From contig CALEYW010000089.1 in assembly GCA_937927945.1 (NCBI GenBank), positions 1 through 64,000 of the forward strand: 64,000 nucleotides of DNA. Reading direction: 5' to 3'. A program made the translations under genes and the position numbers. Under the pieces are notes generated by a model. It worked only from the letters and a program-made list of their open reading frames with translations, was not told the DNA's origin and did not search any database. Positions 35,733 to 43,394 of this stretch are shown here, piece by piece. Position 1 is the first letter of the stretch. The number at the start of each line of letters is the position of its first letter. This stretch comes from an uncultured candidate division WPS-2 bacterium. GTDB lineage: Bacteria > Vulcanimicrobiota > Vulcanimicrobiia > Vulcanimicrobiales > Vulcanimicrobiaceae.

Positions 35733-36010
35733 TCACCCACGTCGCGAGGATCCGTCGTCCGGTGTTCGCTCCGCTGCCACCCGCCTCGGTTCGGCGGCGA
35801 GACCGGTGAGCGTCATCGTGAGCACGGTCGTCAGCAGATCGGGAACGGCGAGCGCGCGGACGACCGCATTCTGCAGCCCCATCGCGAGCGCCAACAACAC
35901 GATCAGCAGCTCCACCGCGGCACACTGGGCCAGCGAGAAAGGCGTCGACCAGGCCCGTCACGACCGTGGAGCGCGAGCAGCAGCGGCGGCAACGGTCCTA
36001 GTCGATCGGC
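35733..36010 (-). pseudogene. DUF1275 (YoaK-like) membrane protein remnant
   Basis: The C-terminal part (ELLIVLLALAMGLQNAVVRA, then VPDLLTTVLTMTLTGLAAEP) is a typical DUF1275 membrane segment. Just upstream, VVTGLVDAF and LPPLLLAL appear in other frames; removing one base in each of two places rejoins LLLALTVVTGLVDAFSLAQ. About 80 residues expected between VDAF and the LLALAMGLQ helix are missing. The gene is therefore both deleted and frameshifted. Confidence 0.6.
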
Positions 36011-36145
36011 CACGCCGCATCCATCCGCGGAGCGGCCGCGGCTCCGGCTGAACGCCGTGGAACGGGCGACGGCAGTCCACGGATGGGGCGAGCCGTCGCG
36101 TACGGGTTAGCCATTTGCACATCCGACCCGAACCGGTATTTGGGA

Positions 36146-36151
36146 TACAAT
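36146..36151 (+). promoter_or_regulatory. -10-like hexamer for a leaderless start of the ABC/amidase operon
   Basis: TACAAT at 36146-36151 lies seven bases before the ATG at 36159. It is the best -10 match among the leaderless candidates; a clear -35 is absent. Confidence 0.45.
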
Positions 36152-36158
36152 CGCGTCC

Positions 36159-36941
36159 ATGCCCCATTTGGAGCTGTCCGGTATTTCGCAATCGTTCCGC
36201 AGGGCCGACGGTTCGCTCCATCGCGTGCTCGCTGAATGCTCGCTTGCGATCGAGCGCGGCGAGTTCGTGAGCATCGTCGGGCCGAGCGGTTCGGGCAAGA
36301 CCACCCTCTTCAACGTCATCGCGGGCTTGGCCGCGCCGCAGAGCGGTACCGTCGCTATCGGCGGCGTGCCGGTCGACGGGCCGAGCGCGCGCGTTGCGTA
36401 CATGCTGCAGAAAGATCTGCTCATGCCGTGGCGGACGACGCTGGAGAACGTGACGCTCGGCCTGGAGATTCGCGGCGTTCCCGTGCGCGAAGCGCGCCGC
36501 CGCGGTGGCGAACTGCTCGAGCGCTACGGCTTGGCCGGCAGCGAAGGGCTCTATCCCGGCGCTCTCTCGGGCGGAATGCGTCAGCGCGCGGCGCTGATCC
36601 GCACGATGGTCCTCGAACCGGAGATCGTGCTGCTCGACGAGCCGTTCTCGGCGCTCGACTATCAGACCCGGCTCATGCTCGAGGCCGACGTGCGGCGGAT
36701 CATCCACGAACGCGGCTGCACCGCGATCTTGGTCACGCACGACATCGACGAAGCGGTTTCGATCTCGGACCGCGTCGTCGTGCTCGGCGGAAAGCCGGCG
36801 TCGGTGAAGCTCGACGTGCAGATCGAGCTGACGGTCGAGGGCACGCACACGCCGGCGACCGCGCGTGAGGCGCCCGAGTTCCGGCGCTACCACAAAGCGA
36901 TTTGGGAGCAGCTCGAAGTGACGCTGCCCGGAGCTGCATGA
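36159..36941 (+). CDS. ABC transporter ATP-binding protein (nitrate/sulfonate/taurine type)
   Basis: 260 residues: Walker A GPSGSGKTT, Q loop in YMLQKDLLMPWRT, signature LSGGMRQRAALIRTM, Walker B IVLLDEPFSALD and H loop LVTHDIDEA. The LLMPWRT loop is typical of SsuB/TauB/NrtD/ThiZ ATPases. It starts the four-gene operon and overlaps the permease gene by four bases. Confidence 0.9.
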   Translation: MPHLELSGISQSFRRADGSLHRVLAECSLAIERGEFVSIVGPSGSGKTTLFNVIAGLAAPQSGTVAIGGVPVDGPSARVAYMLQKDLLMPWRTTLENVTLGLEIRGVPVREARRRGGELLERYGLAGSEGLYPGALSGGMRQRAALIRTMVLEPEIVLLDEPFSALDYQTRLMLEADVRRIIHERGCTAILVTHDIDEAVSISDRVVVLGGKPASVKLDVQIELTVEGTHTPATAREAPEFRRYHKAIWEQLEVTLPGAA

Positions 36942-37756
36942 CGACCGACGCCAAGCGGCTGCGCGCGGCGCTTCCGCGGCAGGCCGTCACCGGTTCGCCG
37001 TGGCTGCGCCACGCAGCGGTTCCGGCCGTGCAAGTCACGATCGCGGCGGTGGTGATCGCCCTCTGGCAGTTCGGGGCCGACGCTCACCTCGTCAACGGCC
37101 AGCTCTTCGGCACGCCGGCCGGCATCGTCGCGGCGGCCCGCCGCACCTTCGCCGACGGTTCGATGGCGGTCGACACCACCGCGACGGTGTACGAAACGGT
37201 GACGGGATTCGTGCTCGGAACGCTGCTCGGCAGCGTCGCCGGACTGATGCTGTGGTACTCGCGATTCGTCGCCAGAGTGGTGGAGCCGGCAGCCGTCGCG
37301 TTCAACGCCGTGCCGAAGATCGCGCTCGGTCCGCTCATCATCATCTGGCTGGGCGCCGGAACGGAGTCGAAGATCGTGCTCGCCTTCGTGTCGACGCTGG
37401 TGGTCGCGTTTCTCGCCGCGTACGGAGCGACGCGGGAAGTCGACGCCGATTTGGTCACGCTCCTGCGCTCGATCGGCGCGTCGCGCTGGCAGATCTTCCG
37501 CAAGCTGCTGCTGCCGAGCGCCATGCCGTTCATGTTCGCCGCAATGCGCATCAACGTCGGGTTCGCGCTGGTCGGCGCGGTCGTCGGCGAGTTCATCTCA
37601 TCGCAACGCGGAGTCGGCCACGCCGTCTTCGTCGCGGGAAATCTCTTCGATCTCAACACCGTATGGCTGGGGATTCTCGAGCTTTCGACTGTCGCCGCCA
37701 TCATGTACGCACTCCTGGCGCGCTGTGAGCGCCTTCTCGTGAAAGGCCGAACGTGA
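36938..37756 (+). CDS. ABC transporter permease (SsuC/TauC type)
   Basis: 272 residues with about six membrane segments. The EAA loop reads LLRSIGASRWQIFRKLLLPS and the family motif NAVPKIALGPLIIIWLG is present. ATG 36938 overlaps the ATPase stop (ATGA). It forms the homodimeric pore with the upstream ATPase. Confidence 0.9.
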   Translation: MTTDAKRLRAALPRQAVTGSPWLRHAAVPAVQVTIAAVVIALWQFGADAHLVNGQLFGTPAGIVAAARRTFADGSMAVDTTATVYETVTGFVLGTLLGSVAGLMLWYSRFVARVVEPAAVAFNAVPKIALGPLIIIWLGAGTESKIVLAFVSTLVVAFLAAYGATREVDADLVTLLRSIGASRWQIFRKLLLPSAMPFMFAAMRINVGFALVGAVVGEFISSQRGVGHAVFVAGNLFDLNTVWLGILELSTVAAIMYALLARCERLLVKGRT

Positions 37757-38730
37757 ACCTCGGTTTCCGACTTGCCGCTCTCGCCGTGGCGAGCACCGCC
37801 GTGCTGAGCGCACCGGTCGCCGCTCAGCAAAAGACCGAAGCGGTGACGGTCGCGCAGGCCTTTCAATCGGTGCAGTATCTTCCGCTCTATGTCGGGATCG
37901 ACAAGGGATTTTTCAAGAAGCACGGGCTGGACGTCACCAAAACGACCGCGGGCGGCGGCGCGAACGGGGTGGCGAGCGTGATCCAAGGCAGCGCGACGTT
38001 CTCGCTGCAAGACCCCATGACGGCGGTGCTGGCGAATCTCAAGGGTGCCAAGCTCCGGAACGTCGCCGAAGTCGTCAACGGCGTTCCGGTCTGGATCGTC
38101 GTGAAGAAGGACGCGCCCATCAAAAGCATCGCCGATCTGGCCGGCAAGACGATCTCGACGGCGATCGCGCCCTCGACCAGTACGTACCTGCTGCGCGACA
38201 TCCTGGGCAAGCAGCATGTGAAGGCTACGGAACAGGACGTCCTCATCGGAACCGAGATCGCGCCGCTGATCGCCGGAAAGGTCGACGCGGCCGCCGTTTA
38301 CGAGCCGTACGTCGAACAAGCGCTCGCGCAAGGCTGCCGCGTCCTCTACGAGTTCGCCAAAGCCGTCCCGGGCGGGTACGCGTTCTCCACCATCGACGCA
38401 ACCGACGAAACGATCCAGACCAAGCCGCACCTGGTGCAGGCGTTCGTCGACGGTCTCGAGGAGTCGATTCGCTACATGCACACGGATCAAGCCGGGGCGA
38501 CCGAGGTGGCGGTCGCGGAGTTCCCGCAGCTCTCGCCCGAGATCGTGCGCGCCTCAGTCAAACGTATGTTCCACGACGACGTGTACCCGAAGAGTGCGAT
38601 GATCGAGCCGGCGGCATTCGCGAGCGCTCTCGCGCTGCAAGTGGCGATCGGCAACATCAAGCCGGATACGGTCACCTACGCGGCCGCGATCGACCCGCAG
38701 TTCGCACGCAAAGCGACCGCGGCGAAGTGA
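37753..38730 (+). CDS. ABC transporter substrate-binding protein (NMT1/THI5-like)
   Basis: 325 residues with a signal peptide (FRLAALAVASTAVLSAPVAA, cut before QQKTEA). The NMT1/SsuA fold shows in LPLYVGIDKGFFKKHGLDV and KKDAPIKSIADLAGKTIS. GTG 37753 overlaps the permease stop. There is no lipobox Cys, so it is a soluble periplasmic protein. Ligands in this family include sulfonates, thiamine precursors, aromatic acids and amides; the amidase downstream hints at an amide. Confidence 0.87.
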   Translation: MNLGFRLAALAVASTAVLSAPVAAQQKTEAVTVAQAFQSVQYLPLYVGIDKGFFKKHGLDVTKTTAGGGANGVASVIQGSATFSLQDPMTAVLANLKGAKLRNVAEVVNGVPVWIVVKKDAPIKSIADLAGKTISTAIAPSTSTYLLRDILGKQHVKATEQDVLIGTEIAPLIAGKVDAAAVYEPYVEQALAQGCRVLYEFAKAVPGGYAFSTIDATDETIQTKPHLVQAFVDGLEESIRYMHTDQAGATEVAVAEFPQLSPEIVRASVKRMFHDDVYPKSAMIEPAAFASALALQVAIGNIKPDTVTYAAAIDPQFARKATAAK

Positions 38731-39923
38731 TCCTCGCTGCCCGCCCGAGCGTGGCCGAGGCGTTGACGCGCATCGGCGCGGACGGCGACCGGCTGCAGGC
38801 GTGGACGTTCGTCGACGCGGCTGCCGGCGATGCTCCGGCGGCGGGTGGGCCGCTGGCCGGAATGCCGTTCGGCGTCAAGGACATCATCGACGTCGCCGGG
38901 ATGCCGATCGCGTGCGGACTGGCCCGCGCGCCGCGCGTGAGCGAGCTCGATGCGTGGTGCGTTGCCACGCTGCGGGCCGCAGGCGCCGTGCCGGTCGGGA
39001 AGACCCACACGACCGCTTGCGCGCACCGCGATCCGGCGCCGACCTTCAATCCGCTCGACGCGGCGCGTACGCCGGGCGGTTCGAGCGCCGGCAGCGCGGC
39101 GGCGGTCGCGGCCGGACACGTGCCGTTCGCGCTGGGGACGCAGACCATCGGGTCGGTTCTGCGGCCGGCTGCCTATTGCGGCGTCGTCGGTTTCAAGCCG
39201 TCGTACGGCCGCATCCCGACGACGGGCGTGGCGGCGTTCGCTCCGTCGCTCGATCACGTGGGAATTATCGCGACCGACGTCGCGACCGCCGAGCGCGTTG
39301 CTCGCTGCGCCATTCCCGCCCTTGAACGCGTGCAGCCTCGCGGCGCCCTCCGGCTCGCGGTCACGGAGGCGGTTTGGTCGGCGGAAGGCGCGCCGCGGGC
39401 GCGGGAGTGGGTCCGGCGCGCGCTCGATGTCTTGCGGGACCACGGCATCGCCGGTGAGCCGCGGGCCCTGCCGGCCGAGGTCTCGGCGTCGCTCGAGGAC
39501 GCGCACCTCGTGAACGCGTTCGAAGCCTACGCGGTGCTCGCGCCGCTGCTCGCCGGTGAGCTGCCGCCCGAGCTCGCGCTGATCCTGCGGCGCGGTGCGG
39601 CGATCGAGCGCGACGAGTACGCCTGCGCGCTCGCACGTCGGGAAGCGGCGCGGCCGCGCATCGACGCGTTCCTCGCCGGCTACGACGCGGTCATCGTCCC
39701 GTGCGCAGATGCCGCGCCCTCGCGCGAGACGACGGGCGACGGCTCACCGTTCGGCCCGTGGTCGTATTTCGGAGCGCCGGCGATCTCGATCCCGATTCCC
39801 GGGACGCGGCCCGCGGCACTCTCGCTGCAGCTCGTCGCCGCGCATGGTTGCGATGCCGGTCTCCTGGCTGCGGCGGCGGCGATCGAAGCGGTTCTCGAAC
39901 GCACTCCGGGCGGCGCTGCTTAG
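38727..39923 (+). CDS. Amidase signature family hydrolase
   Basis: 398 residues, at the short end for the family. The Ser-cisSer-Lys triad is visible: Lys in GVKDIIDVAG, the Ser pair in TPGGSSAGSAAAVAAG, and the nucleophile Ser in TQTIGSVLRPAAYCG. The usual TDTGGS is TQTIGS here. It hydrolyses an amide to acid and ammonia. GTG 38727 overlaps the binding-protein stop (GTGA), so the enzyme is made with the transporter, which presumably imports its substrate. Confidence 0.9.
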   Translation: MILAARPSVAEALTRIGADGDRLQAWTFVDAAAGDAPAAGGPLAGMPFGVKDIIDVAGMPIACGLARAPRVSELDAWCVATLRAAGAVPVGKTHTTACAHRDPAPTFNPLDAARTPGGSSAGSAAAVAAGHVPFALGTQTIGSVLRPAAYCGVVGFKPSYGRIPTTGVAAFAPSLDHVGIIATDVATAERVARCAIPALERVQPRGALRLAVTEAVWSAEGAPRAREWVRRALDVLRDHGIAGEPRALPAEVSASLEDAHLVNAFEAYAVLAPLLAGELPPELALILRRGAAIERDEYACALARREAARPRIDAFLAGYDAVIVPCADAAPSRETTGDGSPFGPWSYFGAPAISIPIPGTRPAALSLQLVAAHGCDAGLLAAAAAIEAVLERTPGGAA

Positions 39924-39938
39924 CGCGAGGCCTTGGTG

Positions 39939-40778
39939 CTACCCGAGAAGTGTGTGTAAGGCGCGCTCGCTCGCGGTTCCGGGGCGAGCCGTATACGTTA
40001 CGACGAGAGTCTCGGGGGAGTCGGGGAGCGTGAACGAGGTGTGGCCGAGGACGAGGCGGCCGGCGACCGGGTGGTTGACGTGCTTCTCGCCTTCGGGTTG
40101 CTGCCACACATGATGCTCGGCCCACCACGCGCGGAACTCGGAGCTGCGCTCGTGGAGATACGCGATCAGCTCGGCAAATGCCGGATCGCCGGCCTTGCGC
40201 GCAGCGCTGACGCGGAATTGCTCGACGACCCGGCGCGCGATCGGCTCCCATTCGGGGAAGAGCCGGCGTCGACTCGGCTGGAGTAAAATCTGGTGCAGGA
40301 CGTTGCGTTCGAGTTCGCTTGCGTGCTCGAGATCACCGAACACGGCCGCGTACGCGCGATTCCACATCAGCACGTCCCAACGCGGACCATACACGACTGC
40401 CGGAGCGAACCGCAACGCGTCGAGCACGTCGCGAAGTGTCGACGGAAGAGCTGCCTCGTTGTGCCAGCCCGCGCCTGGTGCCGCTCCGGCCAAGATGAAG
40501 AAATAGTTGCGTTCGTGGTCGTCAAGCCGCAGCGCGCCGGCGATGCTCTTCAACAGCGCGGCAGACACGTTGATCGGCTGCCCCTGTTCGAGCCGCGCGT
40601 ACCAGGTCTCGCTCACGCCGGCCAGCACGGCCACCTCCTCGCGACGCAGCCCGGGGACGCGGCGGCGACGCCCGCTCACCAAGCCGACGTCGTCCGGCGA
40701 GAGAGCGGCGCGCCGGGTGACCAAGAAGTGCGCGAGCTCGCGCCGCGCGTCCCCGGAGACGAGGTCCTTTACGCTCAT
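39939..40778 (-). CDS. XRE-type regulator with MmyB-like ligand-binding domain
   Basis: 279 residues. The helix-turn-helix is in RRVPGLRREEVAVLAGVSETWYARLEQGQ, cited here as the pieces VPGLRREEVAVLAGVS and WYARLEQGQ; the MmyB domain follows (VVYGPRWDVLMWNRAYAAVF, ERNVLHQILL, FRAWWAEHHV). ATG 40778 is preferred over an upstream start at 40835 because GGAG precedes it at good spacing. It is divergent from the SDR pair, which it most likely controls; MmyB regulators bind fatty-acid-like ligands. It is the intact paralogue of the broken gene at 12697-13445. Confidence 0.88.
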   Translation of the reverse strand: MSVKDLVSGDARRELAHFLVTRRAALSPDDVGLVSGRRRRVPGLRREEVAVLAGVSETWYARLEQGQPINVSAALLKSIAGALRLDDHERNYFFILAGAAPGAGWHNEAALPSTLRDVLDALRFAPAVVYGPRWDVLMWNRAYAAVFGDLEHASELERNVLHQILLQPSRRRLFPEWEPIARRVVEQFRVSAARKAGDPAFAELIAYLHERSSEFRAWWAEHHVWQQPEGEKHVNHPVAGRLVLGHTSFTLPDSPETLVVTYTARPGTASERALHTLLG

Positions 40779-40834
40779 CCGCGCACTCCGGATACCAGGA
40801 CTCGGAAGGTGCGGCACAGGGCGAACATACGGCA

Positions 40835-40840
40835 TATCCT
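40835..40840 (+). promoter_or_regulatory. -10-like hexamer for a leaderless start of the SDR pair
   Basis: TATCCT at 40835-40840 lies seven bases before the ATG at 40848 and within 60 bases of the divergent regulator start. Confidence 0.4.
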
Positions 40841-40847
40841 CTCACGT

Positions 40848-41585
40848 ATGAACGACATCCACAACCGCCGTGTCGCCGTCGTCGGCGGCACGTCGGGAAT
40901 CGGCCGCGCGGCCGTCGAGACGCTCTGCGAAGCCGGATACACGGTTCTCGCAACCGGCAGAGATCGCACGAAGCTTGCCGATCTGGAACGCGCAGTACGG
41001 GCGGCTTCCGGCCGAGGAAGCCTGGTCGCGTCGCAAGCCGACGCAGCAGACAGCGCCGCGATGCGAATCCTCTTGCTCGAACACCGACCGATCGATCATC
41101 TGGTGATTGCCGCTTCGGGCGGCAAAGGCGGCGGACCGTTCGCGTCGCTTGCGCTCGAGGATCTGCGCGAGGGATTCGAAGCGAAGTTCTGGGTTCATCT
41201 CGCGACGCTGCGCGGTGCGCTCGAAGCGCTCGCGCCGGCAGCGTCGATCACGTTGATCACCGCGGCCTCGGCTCGAGCTGCGATGCGCGGAACGGCGGGT
41301 CTCGCGGCGATCAACGGCGCCCTCGAGACGATGGTCCCGATCCTCGCCCGCGAACTCGCACCGCGTCGCGTCAACGCGATCTCGCCGGGGATCATCGACA
41401 CACCCTGGTGGTCCGCCCTGCCGCAAACCGCGCGCGAGGAGGTCTTCGCGGGCTACTCCGCAAGCGTCCCGCTCGGTCGCGTGGGGGAAGCGCAGGAGGT
41501 CGCGCACGCGGTCAAGTTCTTGATTGAAAACCGCTACGTGACCGGCAGTGTCATCGAAGTCGACGGAGGCTTTCACACGGTATGA
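40848..41585 (+). CDS. Short-chain dehydrogenase/reductase
   Basis: 245 residues: VVGGTSGIGRAAVETL, IAASGGKGGG in the NNAG position, and a VNAISPGIIDTPWW region with a final GSVIEVDGGFHTV. The usual Tyr-x-x-x-Lys is not clear: TAASARAAMRGTAGLAAING has no Tyr or Lys at the expected place, so catalysis may be altered or absent. It starts 70 bases from the divergent MmyB-type regulator and overlaps the next SDR by four bases. Confidence 0.82.
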   Translation: MNDIHNRRVAVVGGTSGIGRAAVETLCEAGYTVLATGRDRTKLADLERAVRAASGRGSLVASQADAADSAAMRILLLEHRPIDHLVIAASGGKGGGPFASLALEDLREGFEAKFWVHLATLRGALEALAPAASITLITAASARAAMRGTAGLAAINGALETMVPILARELAPRRVNAISPGIIDTPWWSALPQTAREEVFAGYSASVPLGRVGEAQEVAHAVKFLIENRYVTGSVIEVDGGFHTV

Positions 41586-42457
41586 ACAAGGAACCGAATC
41601 GGATCATCGCGATCACCGGCGCGACCGACGGAATCGGCCGCGCGATGGCCCGCGAGGTCGCGCGAGACGGCGCGACGACGATCGTCCACGGTCGCGATCC
41701 AGAACGCGTGCAGGACACGCTCGCCGAGATCGTCGCCGAGAGCCCCGAAGCGCGCGTCTTCGGGTACGTCGCCGACTTCGCGTCGCTCGAGCAGGTTCGC
41801 GAATTCGGCCGCAACCTGGCGACGGACTATCCGTGGATCGACGTGTTGATCAATAACGCAGGCATAGGTTCGGGGCCGGCTGGGAGTCCGCGCCGGGTGA
41901 GCGCCGACGGTCACGAGATGCGTTTCGCGGTCAACTATCTCGCACCGTTTCTTCTCACCGCGCTCGTCTTGCCGGCGCTTCGCGCTTCGTCGTCGGCTCG
42001 CATCGTAAACGTCGCCTCGGCCGGCCAGGCTCCGGTGGACTTCGATGACGTCATGCTGGAGAAGCATTACGATGGCCGCCGTGCCTACGGTCAGAGCAAG
42101 CTCGCTCTCATCAATTTCACGTTCGCTTTGGCCGGCGAGCTTCGTGCGCACCGCATCGGCAACGTCACGGCGAACGTCTTGCACCCGGCGTCGCTGATGC
42201 CGACCAAGATGGTGTTCGAAAGCTTCGGCTACACGATGAGCACGCTTGAAACGGGCGTCACTGCGACGCTTCGGCTCGCCAGGGATCCAGCGCTGGAGGG
42301 GATCTCCGGCCGGTACTACGATGTTCTGCAGGAGGATCGCGCTGCGCCCCAAGTCTACGACGTCGTCGCGCGCGATCGGCTCTGGAAGCTGAGCGAACGG
42401 CTCTGCGCAGTCGACTACGCGTCCGTGTTCGCATCGTCAGTGACACGCGTTCCGTAA
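41582..42457 (+). CDS. Short-chain dehydrogenase/reductase (retinol-dehydrogenase-like)
   Basis: 291 residues with ITGATDGIGRAMAREVAR, LINNAGIG, a Ser in IVNVASAGQ and the catalytic pair in GRRAYGQSKLAL. The layout with QSKLA and a long C-terminal part matches the RDH/WWOX-like SDRs. ATG 41582 overlaps the previous stop. Co-expressed with the preceding SDR, it probably acts on a lipid-like or xenobiotic carbonyl. Confidence 0.87.
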   Translation: MNKEPNRIIAITGATDGIGRAMAREVARDGATTIVHGRDPERVQDTLAEIVAESPEARVFGYVADFASLEQVREFGRNLATDYPWIDVLINNAGIGSGPAGSPRRVSADGHEMRFAVNYLAPFLLTALVLPALRASSSARIVNVASAGQAPVDFDDVMLEKHYDGRRAYGQSKLALINFTFALAGELRAHRIGNVTANVLHPASLMPTKMVFESFGYTMSTLETGVTATLRLARDPALEGISGRYYDVLQEDRAAPQVYDVVARDRLWKLSERLCAVDYASVFASSVTRVP

Positions 42458-42546
42458 TCTCGCGTTCGTCACTGCCATCGTGCGACGGCGCAAAGGTTCG
42501 GTCGGCGATGTCGCTCGGCGAGCGTGTCATAGCGGATGGGATGTGG

Positions 42547-42552
42547 TAGAGT
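42547..42552 (+). promoter_or_regulatory. -10-like hexamer for a leaderless start
   Basis: TAGAGT at 42547-42552, preceded by TGG (extended -10 form), lies seven bases before the ATG at 42560. Confidence 0.4.
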
Positions 42553-42559
42553 TCCACCG

Positions 42560-43015
42560 ATGAAACGCGCGATCTTCGCCTCCACCTTCCTCACCGCGCT
42601 CTTGAGTGTGCCGGCCGTCGCCCTCGCACAGAGCATCCCGCAACTCGATCTCTCCGCCGGCTACATGGCAACGACGGATGGGCGTGCTGCGGGAACCGGC
42701 ATCGTGACGCTGCACGGCGTCGGCGTGTCCCTTCCCGTACTTCGCCCACAAGCCAGCCTCGCGCTTCCGTTGCGAGCCGGCGGCGGACGATTCGCCGCGA
42801 CGGCGGAAGAAGTACTCCATGTCCCGGGCGGCAGTTACATCGGCGCAGGGCTCGGAGCCGGCCGTCTCAACGAACCGTTGCGGACCGGAGCGTTGTACGA
42901 CGTGCTCGCCGGGACGCGCGTCGCTCCGCACGTCGATCTCGTCGGTCGTTACTACGCAGGGCTCAACCGCTACAGCGGTCAGGGCATTTACGGCGGGCTC
43001 GCCGTTCGGCTCTGA
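42560..43015 (+). CDS. Small exported protein, possibly outer-membrane beta-barrel
   Basis: 151 residues with a signal peptide (MKRAIFASTFLTALLSVPAVALAQ). The rest alternates polar and hydrophobic residues in strands with Gly turns (LDLSAGYMATTDGRAAGTG, then YIGAGLGAGRLNEP and a GIYGGLAVRL end), and ends in a hydrophobic strand, as short beta-barrel proteins do. No known domain was recognised. A Gram-negative-type envelope would be implied if this is right. Confidence 0.65.
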   Translation: MKRAIFASTFLTALLSVPAVALAQSIPQLDLSAGYMATTDGRAAGTGIVTLHGVGVSLPVLRPQASLALPLRAGGGRFAATAEEVLHVPGGSYIGAGLGAGRLNEPLRTGALYDVLAGTRVAPHVDLVGRYYAGLNRYSGQGIYGGLAVRL

Positions 43016-43063
43016 CGATCGCTTACGGGGAGCGCGTCACAGCTTCAGTCGTTGGCCGGCCGC

Positions 43064-43336
43064 TTACAGCGGCTTGAAGCCGACCAGGGTGGGCCCGGTC
43101 TTCGCGAGCTCTATGGTGATTTCGCACACATCGCGAGGGCCGGCCCCTTCGAGGCTGGCCTTCTCCGCGGGCTCGCGCAGGTTCACGATGCCTAACGAGA
43201 TCGTCTGTCCGTTATCGAGAGTGAACTGGTACTCGTTCCGCTTGGCCTTATGGAGAAACTTCATTTCATCGAAGCGGGCGCGAAAGGTGCCTGCTTCGAT
43301 GGCGGCACGGGAACGAGTATCAGAACTTCTCATCAT
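43064..43336 (-). CDS. Small hypothetical protein
   Basis: 90 residues from ATG 43336 (a second ATG follows at once). Helical start (AAIEAGTFRARFDEMKFLHK), then a beta pattern YQFTLDNGQTISLGIVNL and ITIELAKTGPTLVGFKPL. No signal peptide and no known domain. The frame is open further upstream into the decarboxylase gene, but that text is not protein-like. Convergent with the exported protein gene. Confidence 0.5.
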   Translation of the reverse strand: MMRSSDTRSRAAIEAGTFRARFDEMKFLHKAKRNEYQFTLDNGQTISLGIVNLREPAEKASLEGAGPRDVCEITIELAKTGPTLVGFKPL

Positions 43337-43394
43337 ATCATCAGGACCCCAATCCTGCCGAGGACGTTGCAGGATCCCTCCGAGCGCTCGATTT

